In this document: positions 19,533-30,194 of the stretch, piece after piece
Layout of the letters: every line of letters starts with the position of its first letter
Numbering within the stretch: the first letter of the stretch is position 1
The notes under the pieces: model-generated
Database searches by the model: none
Told to the model about the DNA's origin: nothing
The model's input: only the letters and a program-made list of their open reading frames with translations
Source: Adiantum capillus-veneris
Taxonomy: Eukaryota; Streptophyta; Polypodiopsida; Polypodiales; Pteridaceae
DNA length: 60,000 nucleotides
Reading direction: 5' to 3'
Assembly (NCBI GenBank): GCA_014529385.2
Contig: CM043953.1
Span: forward strand, 84,390,342 to 84,450,341
Made by a program: the position numbers and the translations under genes

Positions 19533-22500
19533 CTATACTTGCATTGTAATTTGTGAGTCCATTATTTGATTGTTGGTGTCGATGAAGCTGGAGTGTTGTG
19601 ATCGTACAGGAATGAACTTGGCGAGCAGCGCAATGGGCCAGCTCAGAGACGCCAGACCAATGCAAACCACCCACTGTTGCCAATCCAGCCGAATCGTTGA
19701 TGCAAACTTGTCTAAAAACTCCACCATTACCACCTGCAAAATGACGGTAGCGGCCACTATCCCCATAAACAAGCGATTTCTTTGAAGCCCGAGGAAAATG
19801 TTGCGGCGATATGGCTGGCGTGCATTCATCTCATTGAAGAGTTGGCAAAACACAAAGGTGTTGAAGATGACAGTGCGGTTGATGATGTCGGCATCCTCCT
19901 CACCAGAAAGACGCAAGAGTTCTACTCCTTTGAATTGCAATGTTAACAGAATTGTTACCTGGTATATGGCTTGGGCAGCCAAGTTTCTCCACATGGTGTA
20001 GGTGATAAGTGGCTCTTTTCGGCCCACTGGTGGTTTGTGCATAAGCTCATCGGTTGGAGGCTCTGTTGCCAAAGCCAAAGCACCCAATGTGTCCATGATC
20101 AAATTCACCCACAATAGCTGTACCACTGTCAAAGGCACATCCCCTGACGACACCGCCGCAACAAAGTTCACAGCAAGTGCCGTCACATTTACCGTGAGCT
20201 GAAACTGGAGGAACTTCTGTATATTGAAGTTGACAGACCGTCCCCATCTCACCACCTTGACAACAGATGCGAAATTGTCATCAAGGATGATGATGTCTGA
20301 GCTTTCCTTAGCCACCTCAGTTCCTTGAATCCCCATCGAGAGGCCTATGTCCGCCTTATGCAGCGCCGGGGCATCGTTAGTACCATCACCTGTTACTGCC
20401 ACTACCTCTCCCATGGATTGGAGGGTCTCCACAAGCAATAATTTGTCTGAGGGTAATGCGCGAGCGATCACAGCCACTCTTGGTAGATTCTCCTTTCGCT
20501 CATGTTCTGTCCAGTCCCTGAAGACTGCCCCTTCCACAGCCATTTGATTTGATGCCATTGTCAAGATTCCACATTCCAAGGCAATGGCCTTTGCAGTGGC
20601 AAGGTTATCGCCGGTGACCATCCTAACTGTCACGCCAGCAGCTTTCACAGCGCTCACAGCTTTCTTTACTGAGGGCCGACACGGGTCTTTCATCCCAACC
20701 ACAGCAAGAAATGTTAGATCAGTGTCTGGAAGACTCCGGCTACGCCCATTGGCTTTACCCCCTGTTACAATTTGATCTAGTGGTAGCGTGGTGTATGCCA
20801 ATGCCACGCACCGCAGACTGCAAGATGCCATGGATTCAATTATGTCATGAAGCTCCTGCTTTTTCTCAGCGGACATTACCCTCTCAGAGAAGGTCTGTTC
20901 TGCAGCATAATTAGTCTGCAGATCCATGTCCACCCACTTGTTGCACATGGAGAGAATAATTTCTGCAGCACCCTTCCAATGAACAAATACCACTTTGTTG
21001 GATGTCTCCACAGCCACACCAGCACGCTTCTTTGCCGAGTTGAATGTTTCTACCTGCACAATACTAGATTCAGACCTTGTCGCTTGAAAGTTCATGCCGG
21101 CTTTCAAGGCCCAGCACAGAAGAGCTTTTTCCGTAGGTGACCCCACCACTTCCACCTGCATCAGCTTCTCATTATTGTTTGGACCACATTGCTTGCTAGA
21201 AGCTTCAACACTTCCTGTGCTGTTTTGTGCAGTGCCTTGAAACAAGAGGCTTCTCAAGTTACAGGGCAACATTTGCAGGAACTCAAATTCCTCTACTTCA
21301 GAGGTGAGAGTCTTCCCTGCAACCCATGACTTCACTACAGTCATCTGGTTCATGGTAAGTGTACCTGTCTTGTCACTACAAATGGTTGTGGCAGAGCCCA
21401 TGGTTTCACAAGCGGCAAGGCGACGTACAAGTGCATTATCCCTCATCATCTTTCTCATGGAATAGGCGAGTGTGAGTGTCACCGCAAGGGGAAGGCCTTC
21501 AGGAACTGCCACCACCACTATGGTTACGGCTATAGAGAAGATGTGAACCAGAGCATCCATGATGTCAGTGGCACTTGTTTCGCCAGCTAAGAACTTGGGA
21601 TCTCCACTGCTACTGGAGTGGCCTGTGAAGTAGAATACAATTAAGATGATCAGCACCAGCAATGCCACAGAGAGGCCCACTTTACCAATGAGGGTGGCTG
21701 CTGCAGACAATCGTTCTTGCAGAGGTGTTTCTTCAGTACCGCTGTCATTGCTAAGGAGGGCCATCATGCGGCCCCATTCAGTGTTCATTCCTACACCAGT
21801 GACAAGCATGGAGCCATAGCCATCTTGAACCTTGGAGCCAGACCGTAAAAATGCTTGCTCATCAGGGTCAGGCATGTAGTAATCACTCTCACCGGTGAAG
21901 CTCGATTCATCAATAGAGAGAGATTGACCCTGCACAAGCAAACCATCGGCAGGTACTTGATCTCCAATATTCAGTTGCACTAAATCTCCCACCACAATGT
22001 CAACTAGAGGTACAGTTATCTGGTGGCCACCCCTAGTAACTTGCACTTGAATGTTGTCCCTTTCCTCAGACAAGCGCTCAAACTGCCTAGACTGTCTATA
22101 ATTGCTCACACCAGTCACAACAATCACTAAAAGTATAGCAATAGCAATGCTCACCCCGTCATACCATCCTTCTTTAATGCCATCTGATTTGATGCCGAAT
22201 GCAAGCGAGAAGGCGGCACAAAGCATAAGAATGATGAGGGTAGTGTCGTGGCAAGCTTCCCACAGAAAGCCCCAAAATGTTTTGCCTTTCTTCCGAGGGT
22301 ATGCATTCTCACCAAAGACATGCTTCCGATGCAGAAGAGCGTCGGTGCTATAGTGCGAGTCAGCAGTAGTGGGTAGCCCTTCAATCAAATTTGTGTGCAG
22401 TTCTGAAGCCAAACCTTGAAGCCCGCCAAGCTTCTGCGGTATCTCAAGATCCCGAGTTTGGACAATGTTAGCAACCGACGTGACAATGTCAGGATGAAAT

Positions 22501-22841
22501 CGTACATTATTTGAATATTGGCTTCCGTCAGCATGTATATTGAGGCCGATATCGACACTTATAAGGGAAACGTCATGAGCAGGACAATCATGATCAATGG
22601 TGACAAAATGGGAAGATTGAAAACGCAGTACTGCAATTACCGCAATGCTCGCCACCTTAAATGTGATGTTGATGCGGCCGAATGTTAAGTCGGCGCCATC
22701 GACATTGCTCATGGAGGCAGCACTCATGATGGGCTTCACTGCGGGCAAGATGGAATCAACGTCAACAATGAGTACTGTTGATGGCGCAGTTTCCGCCGGC
22801 GCTGTCGAGCTGGTGGGCCAGGAGTAATAATTAGGAGGCAT
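19533..22841 (-). CDS. autoinhibited-type P-type Ca2+-ATPase (P2B, ACA family)
   Basis: Uninterrupted 1102-residue frame, no intron. It uses ATP to pump Ca2+ out of the cytosol, keeping resting Ca2+ low and ending Ca2+ signals. Plant members sit in the plasma membrane, ER or vacuole, and this one cannot be placed. Order: a soluble N-terminal region of about 185 residues, TM1 about 190-212, TM2 229-245, actuator loop with TGES 316-319, TM3 387-406, TM4 with PEGLPLAV 447-454, phosphorylation site DKTGTLT at 490-496, nucleotide domain with KGAAE 623-627, hinge TGDGTNDAP 817-825, and TM5-TM10 881-1074. TM5 N885 and TM6 N913/D917 match the single Ca2+ site of this family, and all catalytic motifs are intact. 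Plant members regulate through an N-terminal calmodulin-binding segment. Here residues 55-75 (FGRINITFKVAS start) are at the right place but unusually hydrophobic. Intronless genes are known for some ACA members. The start is the first ATG after a CT-rich leader. Confidence 0.96.
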   Translation of the reverse strand: MPPNYYSWPTSSTAPAETAPSTVLIVDVDSILPAVKPIMSAASMSNVDGADLTFGRINITFKVASIAVIAVLRFQSSHFVTIDHDCPAHDVSLISVDIGLNIHADGSQYSNNVRFHPDIVTSVANIVQTRDLEIPQKLGGLQGLASELHTNLIEGLPTTADSHYSTDALLHRKHVFGENAYPRKKGKTFWGFLWEACHDTTLIILMLCAAFSLAFGIKSDGIKEGWYDGVSIAIAILLVIVVTGVSNYRQSRQFERLSEERDNIQVQVTRGGHQITVPLVDIVVGDLVQLNIGDQVPADGLLVQGQSLSIDESSFTGESDYYMPDPDEQAFLRSGSKVQDGYGSMLVTGVGMNTEWGRMMALLSNDSGTEETPLQERLSAAATLIGKVGLSVALLVLIILIVFYFTGHSSSSGDPKFLAGETSATDIMDALVHIFSIAVTIVVVAVPEGLPLAVTLTLAYSMRKMMRDNALVRRLAACETMGSATTICSDKTGTLTMNQMTVVKSWVAGKTLTSEVEEFEFLQMLPCNLRSLLFQGTAQNSTGSVEASSKQCGPNNNEKLMQVEVVGSPTEKALLCWALKAGMNFQATRSESSIVQVETFNSAKKRAGVAVETSNKVVFVHWKGAAEIILSMCNKWVDMDLQTNYAAEQTFSERVMSAEKKQELHDIIESMASCSLRCVALAYTTLPLDQIVTGGKANGRSRSLPDTDLTFLAVVGMKDPCRPSVKKAVSAVKAAGVTVRMVTGDNLATAKAIALECGILTMASNQMAVEGAVFRDWTEHERKENLPRVAVIARALPSDKLLLVETLQSMGEVVAVTGDGTNDAPALHKADIGLSMGIQGTEVAKESSDIIILDDNFASVVKVVRWGRSVNFNIQKFLQFQLTVNVTALAVNFVAAVSSGDVPLTVVQLLWVNLIMDTLGALALATEPPTDELMHKPPVGRKEPLITYTMWRNLAAQAIYQVTILLTLQFKGVELLRLSGEEDADIINRTVIFNTFVFCQLFNEMNARQPYRRNIFLGLQRNRLFMGIVAATVILQVVMVEFLDKFASTIRLDWQQWVVCIGLASLSWPIALLAKFIPVRSQHSSFIDTNNQIMDSQITMQV

Positions 22842-22842
22842 T

Positions 22843-22916
22843 CTCGAGAGAGAGAGACTGTGTGTCTGTGAAACTTGATTGGAGGGAGGGAGAGAGAGAA
22901 AGAGAGAGAGAGCTGA
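22843..22916 (-). promoter_or_regulatory. CT-rich 5' leader of the Ca2+-ATPase gene
   Basis: On the gene strand: runs of CTCTCTCT, CTTTCTCTCT and CCCTCCCTCC ending a few bases before the ATG. Pyrimidine-rich leaders near the start are common in plant genes and can bind GAGA-type factors. The role here is inferred. Confidence 0.55.
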
Positions 22917-23010
22917 GTGTTGAGATGTGGGCAGTACTCGAAATTTTTGTTACCCAAAAGTTGGCTAACCTAAATTGACACTGGATCTGTGCCTCCATGC
23001 TCGTGAGTTC

Positions 23011-23020
23011 AGTTTTATAG
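23011..23020 (-). promoter_or_regulatory. TATA box of the Ca2+-ATPase gene
   Basis: CTATAAAACT on the minus strand, about 170 bases upstream of the ATG. This predicts a transcription start near 22985 and a leader of about 145 bases. Confidence 0.6.
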
Positions 23021-24273
23021 CCCATAACGTTTGCAAATTCCTGGCAGTGCCCCAACTTCCCAAGTCATGGCGGATTGAAGTGCACGCCCCGTTTGACGAA
23101 CCTCCCCAGGACACGTTTTTGGAACAAGTGAAAGCAAGTTAAGCCTCACTGAGTGCTCCGGAAAAATCAATATCACAAACAGACTAAATTCCGTTTAAGG
23201 TAGATTCAAAGGGGAAATTTTTCCAAATAACTAGCATGAGAGTCTACCGGGCAAACCTTTTTCCTCCATTGTAGACCATTTTAGGAGTTTCTGCAGGCTA
23301 GAGACACATGGAAAAGGTTCATCAAGGTACACTAGAGACTTTATTACAAAGTGAGACTGAGCAGTTCATGAGCTCAAAAAAAGTAGAGTAAAAGAGTGAA
23401 CAATAGGAGACTTAAATAGTACCGCATTCCTCCTGAGCCAGATAAACCAAAGGATAACACCCCTCCATTATCCATATCGTCCAAGTGGGAATATCCACTG
23501 GGAAATTCTAGCCTTAAAGCATTAGTACCTGCAAAATACCCAAAGGAGAGTCCTTAGGGACTGCCACGCCTACCAAAATTTGCAGATCCGTTTGGACAAG
23601 ATTAGCATGTTGTAGTCCTCTTTTCATGGGGTGACCCTCCCCCCTCCTATGGGTCCATGTATACTTCCCAGTTTTTCTTTTAATTCAATTTCTACTTTAT
23701 TAAAAAAAAACTAGCGTTTTTTGTAATTATTTCTTTAAATTTTTCAAGCAGATTTTTCCTTCTCCCCCTCCCTTCAGCCAATTGTTTTGTTTCTTCAACC
23801 GGTTCAAGGCTAAGCTGATCCACATCCTCAACCCTGTGAGAAACTTGAAAGTGAGGAGACGTTCAAGCCCCAAACTCTCATCGTGTAGTTATTGTAGTCG
23901 AGGACATTCGCACGGTAGAGTTTAACTTTGCCACTTGAGCTCAGCAACAAGCTTGAACGCAGCTTTTGGTTTCTAGCTCTGCCAAAATTGGCAGGGTTGC
24001 CTCAACAAAGCCATTCTCTCTCTTCTCGTCGTCGCTACATGACAAACTCTCTCTCCTCGAATTGCAATTGTTTGTGAGCATTAAGGTAGAAATGACAAAT
24101 TAATTGACGTTCACTTCAACTCTGTCTTCCTCCCATGTGAAACCTATTGTAGACTATTCCAATCAAGTACTAGGTCTTTAGGGAGTGTTTCTTTACTTTG
24201 GGCGCTCTAGACCAAAGACTGTTGGACGGACGTTTTGGCAAAAGGGAAATCCCTTTCAGTACTTAAAGTGGTC
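23021..24273. other. ATPase upstream region and LINE-derived scrap
   Basis: 23385-23515 matches 31375-31470 and 41100-41200 (GAGTGAACAATAGGAGACTT, then CCTCCTGAGCCAGAT), a LINE ORF2 C-terminal relic. The rest has no gene. 23700-23800 has A and T runs. Confidence 0.6.
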
Positions 24274-24278
24274 TTGAG
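24274..24278. repeat. target-site duplication, left
   Basis: TTGAG, repeated exactly at 29936-29940. Confidence 0.93.
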
Positions 24279-25315
24279 TGTTGGGCTCCCGTTGATTCGG
24301 AGCTCCCGGGGTGACGGTGGGACGGTGACCACCCGATCTCGGCCAACCGTGGCACGGGCCGCGGGGACGCGCGATGGACCCGGAAATGGGGACGACGGAC
24401 GATGGGACATAGTCCTGACCTATATATTTCTCCTCACCACACCGTCTACGTACTACGGACGCGTATGGGGGTTTGAGAGCGCCCGGTAACGGGAGTGTCC
24501 CCCTCCATTTCCTCACATGGAGGTAATCGGGGGAGTTCGCCACGCACGGGGACTCCATGACCCAGTTTCGGGGCCGTCGGCTCATAGTCGGCGGGTCTCT
24601 TTCGGCGAGCGTCGGCAAGGCGCCTCATGCGGACAGGTGATCCGTTTTGGACGTTCAAGTACTCCACGAGGAGGTCTTGACTTCCTCTACAAGCTCATCT
24701 ATGCACATTCACGAACGCACGCCCGACGCGCTCCTCGTTCGTAGACGAAGGCTGCGGCAGACTCATAGTCAGTTCATTTCGGCGAGCGTCGGCTCGGCGC
24801 TACACGCGGACGGTATGTCCGAATTGGACATTTAGGTACTCCACGCGGAGACCTCGTCTTCCTCTTCGAGATCAGCCATGCACACTCATGAACGCGCGCC
24901 CGTGGCGCTCCTCGTTCTCAACCGACGGGCTGCTGGCAGGTTCAGCCCACCCCGACCCGAGGCGGTCCGGGGTCCATTTCGGCAATTTTCCAAGATAGCC
25001 CAAAGTGGCCTGAGAGAGTTCCAATGGGACCTCTCAGATACGCGCTCAAGGCCCGAATGGTCTCGTTCGCTCAACTTGAACATAAAGACGCTTCCGCACT
25101 CAACTAAACTTCAACTCCGCGCGGTGCCACCAAGGCTCCCGCGCGCGTCAAGCTAGACGTGATCTCGGGTCGTTTTCTAGACGAGCCCATCAACGAGCCA
25201 CCAAAGGGACTCAAGTCAGAGGATGCGAGCCTCCCAGCGAGTGAGCTCCAAGTTGCGGGCCCTTGGCCTCTTGGTGAAGGTGTTCATCTTGAGTGTCCCG
25301 GGAGTCCCCGTAACA
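24279..25315 (+). repeat. 5' LTR of LARD-like element
   Basis: 1037 bp, TGTTGGGCTCC to CCCGTAACA. It contains TATATATTTC at about 24420 that may serve as a TATA box, and an inner repeat of about 177 bp (TTTCGGCGAGCGTCGG at 24600 and 24777). Confidence 0.93.
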
Positions 25316-25317
25316 CT

Positions 25318-25329
25318 TGGTATCAGAGC
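25318..25329 (+). other. primer-binding site (tRNA-iMet)
   Basis: TGGTATCAGAGC two bases after the 5' LTR, the classic plant initiator-Met primer site. Confidence 0.95.
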
Positions 25330-28300
25330 TAAACCCGCGAATTCCAACGGCGGGACATCAAAAGCAAAGTATGCAAAATCTACTGCCAAGAAGATCACAA
25401 ATGTGCGAGCCAGCGATGCAAACGCACTGGGTCACCAGGAATGTGACCGGGGTTGCAAAGTAAAGCGACTCCAATGGAATGTGGGAAGCCCGGCGGCTGA
25501 TGCCCAACCGTGGCTCAAGGAATACACAGAAGACATGCCCAACAGGGGTACTTCGAGTCGTCAGGATACGTCGGCTCCAAACTTTCTTCGGCGGGGGCTC
25601 TAGGTGAAGAGACCCTCCATGCTAACAAAGAAGCAATCAAGAACAAAGCAGCGGCCAGTCATTGGGCAGCCGCGGGGACACAATGCTAGTGTACCCCCTC
25701 AGCTTTCACCTACAATCGGCCTCCAGTTTGATCGGCCCTCAAGATATGCAACTTCTCATCAGTCAGGCTCGTCAGGAGTTGACCAGCACCTTGTGAAGAG
25801 GTAAGCGGACCCGGAGTCAATTGTGGCTATCAACCATTGAGCTTCAACCTGGTATTGGTAAGGCTTGGCAGAGCGGCCCAAGGTAAGGGACCGACTCATT
25901 CGGATACAGCCTCAGTTGTCAACAAGGGCAGCGAGGTGACTTAGCATTGGCACTTCAAAAGCCTGCGTGGCACAGGCTCAGAGTCATAGTGGCAGTGGCT
26001 CAACTTCAGAATGCAGCATATGCGCTTAGACCCCTGTGGCAGGGTCACGGGCAGCGTGACAGGCTGTCCCTTGTTCAGAACATGCAAACCCAGCATCATC
26101 GAGCTAAAGGGTACAAGGAATGAAGACGTACAGGGAGTGTGATCCTTGACATGAACATCGACGGCAAGTGCAGTTGTCTACAAGGGCTTTGAGCCCAAAT
26201 AGCAATCAAGCTTGGACGGCATCTCCAGCTCAAGACATCACAGGTGGAAAGAAAAGCAAAGCGGTTCAGCGGCCAAGGCCTGGGAACCTAGCCGTCATAG
26301 CAGCGGAGCTAAGTGTAGCTCTCACCAGAATCACCTGGGCAAGCCCCCGTGAGAAATCGGAACCATAGCACCGTGGATGGAGGGCGTGCTAGGAATACTC
26401 CACCCTCATGCATATTTGGGGCGGGAACCTAAAGACTAGCTCGAGGCCGCTTCAAAAGAAGTAGGCACAGGTACAAGGATGCTACCACAAAATGTATCAA
26501 CCGACAAAGGGCACAACGAAGCCGCGAGCTACAAAGCACCCGGGATGGGACGGGGTTGCTCATCCTTCTAAGTATCTCCTGGATTGTGTTGGGCGCAGTT
26601 CAGAGACGCGGTGACTTGACGTAAGACAACACAAAGCAGCCAGCCACCAGCCAGAGTTTATCTTAAGATGACCAAGGCCTGCTTCGGCGCAGACAGAGCA
26701 AAGGAGTAGAGCCAAGGCTTCTTCACCGTGAGGGGACAACGAGATGTCACCCCCAGCATGTAGTCCAGTGGGACTCTCTCGAGGTCAGGCTAGATAGCCC
26801 CCTCCAACCAGCAGCAACAGCAGTAGCGAGGTAGGAGCCAAGGAAGGCCCTCCTCATCAAAGGCAAAGACAAGCCGGCAAGGTAAGGCCGCGCTAAATCA
26901 GCGTGAGGTCGAGAGTACCTCTTGAGGAGAACTCAATCGGCAGGTGAAGGCAAACAGACCGGATCCTAGCCCCAATCATCAGCGGTTGAGCCCGGGGCTT
27001 CGGCAAAACACCCGAGAGAGGTTGAGCCCCCTCGAGGCAAAACACCCCAACTCAATCAGACGCAAGCAACAACCAACACAAGCAGACCTTAACAAGCAGG
27101 ACCGAGTGCCTGCGGACTATCAGGCTACCATAAGAGCCCCTTCAACACACAAGAGACGGGATCTTCACAAGCAGGACATGTGCCTGCAGACCATCAGGCT
27201 ATGTAAGAGCCCATCAGCAACAGCGAAGCCGGGGACTCGATTTCGACTCGGGTGGACCGCGCACCAGCCAACAACGAAGGCGGGTACCCTGAAGTGGGCA
27301 GACCGCACACCAAACCATACAGCAAAGCCGGATGACCCAGAAGTGGTGGACCGAGCACACCCTTGAAGCCGGATGACCCTGAGGTGGTGGACCGAGCACC
27401 ACAATGAAGCTGGAGGCCTGCGAGCGGGCGGGCCATGCATCTTTTTCCTTAGCACACAGATTCGGGGATAGCCCCCCACAAAGACGGCTCAACGCAAGGG
27501 CCACATGAGGACGGACCCCTCTCAAGAAGGCCGGAGGTTGAGTGATGCCTCCCGCAGTGACGGTCTACGAGATAGCACTGCTCATACACGCAAGCCAACA
27601 TCAGCCCAATCAGAGTGGGCACATCTTCAACAGAAGAAGGCAATCAAGGCTATGTCCACCCCGACGGTGACATAGACCTTCAAGCAAAGACACCTACATT
27701 CGGGCTCAGACAAGAGCCCCTCCAAGGTAAAACAAGCAGATATGCCTACATCAGGCTCACAAGGAGCCATACAGGTACCACGAAGAGTACACCTACATTC
27801 GGCTCAGACAGGAGCCTCAACAGGTACACATGCATCCAAGCCCAACATTCGGCTCAAGATGGAGCCTCAAAGGGCACACAAGAAAAGGAATGTGGTGCTA
27901 CCACATCGGGCTCAAGAGGAAGAGCCCCACCATCACCCCTCTTTCTTTCAACCGAGCTTCAACCCTTTATCCAGATCGCAGCGGATCTAAACAAGGGAAA
28001 ACATGAAGACCCAAGATGAGTGATTCTCAGGTTTGTTTTCGTCGGCCAACGAAGGCAGGTTTGTTAAGAACAAGTCGAAGTTCTTCCAGAACTACACAGA
28101 TATATGTGAGCACTCAGGCTCAATCAAGCGACAAGCTTCAAGCAGATAACAAGGACCAGAAGCGGATCGGCCAATCTTCTTCTCTACGAGTTACCTACTT
28201 CAAGTCTTGCCCTCAAGTTTGCGAGACTCATATCCGAACTTTCAGGTTCAAGCGAGTCCTGAAGTATGCCAAAGCTTCAAGGTATCAATGGGATTGTCCC

Positions 28301-28875
28301 TCCGGCAGTCTCAGGAAAACCTTGGTTTGTATGCCAAGGAAGATATCAGCTAGGCTTCATCTTTTTGGTCAAGGGACGGACCGGTGCTCAATAAGCCTAA
28401 AAGGTACCTTCTGCAACGTACCTTACTTCATCGAGCAGGTAAGCTCACCTTCGTCGCCATCCAGGAAGGAATCAGCACGAAGTCAGACAAATCAGCTTCC
28501 AAGAAGCAGTGGGGATCAATGCGACTTGATTCTCACACAAAAAGACGAGAGCTGCATCGTCACTGCAGCTACAGGTAAAATATCCGGAACAGACAGGTTC
28601 CTCGGCATGGATCACGCAATCACTTGGTCTATGCCCCCCCAATGTACATACATCTATCATTCAAAGCCCCAGCAAAAGTGCCAAGCGGACTTCGTACCCA
28701 CAGCTTTTTCTGCATTCAGCAAGCATGGCTGTTTGAGTTAGACATTGCCTCATCGGTAAGACCGCTCATGCAGCCCATTTTGGATTTCGTAGACGCACGT
28801 AGCTCTACACCCTCCAAAGCATTAACCAGGGAAATTCCAGCCCTAACAATGCTACTCTCGGGACGAGAGTTTTCT
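25330..28875 (+). other. inner region of LARD-like element, no recognisable protein
   Basis: Frames at 26944-27366, 27615-28019 and 28016-28741 are the longest; the last encodes 241 residues rich in S, R, K and Q. None shows a known domain. 27000-27900 is made of diverged short repeats (AAGCAGGAC..GTGCCTGC about 85 bp apart; GAAGCCGGATGACCC units; TTCGGCTCA..GGAGCC units). 25604-26900 has no frame of note. Confidence 0.7.
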
Positions 28876-28889
28876 AAGGGGGGGGTGTA
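28876..28889 (+). other. polypurine tract of LARD-like element
   Basis: AAGGGGGGGGTGTA directly before the 3' LTR. Confidence 0.9.
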
Positions 28890-29935
28890 TGTTGGGCTCC
28901 GGTTGGCTCCGGTTGATTCGGAGCTCCCGGGGTGACGGTGGGACGGTGACCACCCGATCTCGGCCAACCGTGGCACGGGCCGCGGGGACGCGCGATGGAC
29001 CCGGAATGGGGACGACGGACGATGGGACATAGTCCTAACCTATATATTTCTCCTCACCACACCGTCTAGGTACTACGGACGCGTATGGGGGTTTGAGAGC
29101 GCCCGGTAACGGGAGTGTCCCCCTCCATTTCATCACATGGAGGTAATCGGGGGAGTCCGCCACGCACCGGGACTCCATGACCCAGTTTCGGGGCCGTCGG
29201 CTCATAGTCGGCGGGTCTCTTTCGGCGAGCGTCGGCAAGGCGCCTCATGCGGACAGGTGATCCGTTTTGGACGTTCAAGTACTCCACGCGGAGGTCTTGA
29301 CTTCCTCTACAAGCTCATCTATGCACATTCACGAACGCGCGCCCGATGCGCTCCTCGTTCGCAGACGAAGGCTGCGGCAGACTCATAGTCGGTTCATTTC
29401 GGCCAGCATCGGCTCGGCGCTACACGCGGACGGTATGTCCGAATTGGACGTTTAGGTACTCCACGCGGAGACCTCGTCTTCCTCTTCGAGATCAGCCATG
29501 CACACTCATGAACGCGCGCCCGTGGCGCTCCTCGTTCTCAACCGACGGGCTGCTGGCAGGTTCAGCCCACCCCGACCCGAGGCGGTCCGGGGTCCATTTC
29601 GGCAATTTTCCAAGATAGCCCAAAGTGGCCTGAGAGAGTTCCAATGGGACCTCTCAGATACGCGCTCAAGGCCCGAATGGTCTCGTTCGCTCAACTTGAA
29701 CATAAAGACGCTTCCGCACTCAACTAAACTTCAACTCCGCGCGGTGCCACCAAGGCTCCCGCGCGCGTCAAGCTAGACGTGATCTCGGGTCGTTTTCTAG
29801 ACGAGCCCATCAACGAGCCACCAAAGGGACTCAAGTCAGAGGATGCGAGCCTCCCAGCGAGTGAGCTCCAAGTTGCGGGCCCTTGGCCTATTGGTGAAGG
29901 TGTTCATCTTGAGTGTCCCGGGAGTCCCCGTAACA
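28890..29935 (+). repeat. 3' LTR of LARD-like element
   Basis: 1046 bp. It differs from the 5' LTR mainly by an extra 10 bp copy of GGTTGGCTCC near the start and about a dozen substitutions by eye. Confidence 0.93.
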
Positions 29936-29940
29936 TTGAG
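29936..29940. repeat. target-site duplication, right
   Basis: TTGAG, identical to 24274-24278. Confidence 0.93.
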
Positions 29941-29954
29941 CTCGTTACTAAAGT

Positions 29955-29956
<2 letters not shown>

Positions 29957-30024
<68 letters not shown>

Positions 30025-30052
30025 GACACACACACACACACACACACACAAC
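29957..30052. repeat. compound (CT)n(CA)n microsatellite
   Basis: About 32 CT units followed by about 14 CA units. Confidence 0.95.
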
Positions 30053-30098
30053 AAGACTAAAAGATAACTCTCCACAACTCTGAAAAAAGTAAAAAATG

Positions 30099-30110
<12 letters not shown>

Positions 30111-30131
<21 letters not shown>
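30111..30131. repeat. (TA)n microsatellite
   Basis: About ten TA units. Confidence 0.9.
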
Positions 30132-30134
<3 letters not shown>

Positions 30135-30194
30135 TTTACTTATTCATAAACTCACAATTGTGACTGATTGTTTAGAATGTCACCAAGAAATATA

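Larger units (their letters stand above)
24279..29935 (+). mobile_element. non-autonomous LTR retrotransposon (LARD-like), complete
   Basis: 5657 bp with two nearly identical LTRs of about 1040 bp (TGTTGGG...GTAACA), an exact 5 bp target duplication TTGAG, a 12-base match to the initiator-Met tRNA primer site, and a G-rich polypurine tract. The 3.6 kb inner part has no gag, protease, reverse transcriptase, RNase H or integrase motif in any frame. Much higher GC than its surroundings. It must move using another element's proteins. Near-identical LTRs and an exact target duplication suggest a fairly recent insertion. Confidence 0.93.

Noticed and set aside
19570-22827. Plus-strand frames of 60-97 codons within the ATPase gene
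   Set aside because: Antisense shadows of a strongly conserved coding frame.
25318-25329. tRNA-Met gene
   Set aside because: Only the 12-base primer site is present, placed two bases after an LTR; no cloverleaf follows.
28016-28741. 241-residue frame in the LARD-like element as a gag or envelope-like gene
   Set aside because: No zinc knuckle, membrane segment or known motif. Composition follows the surrounding short repeats.
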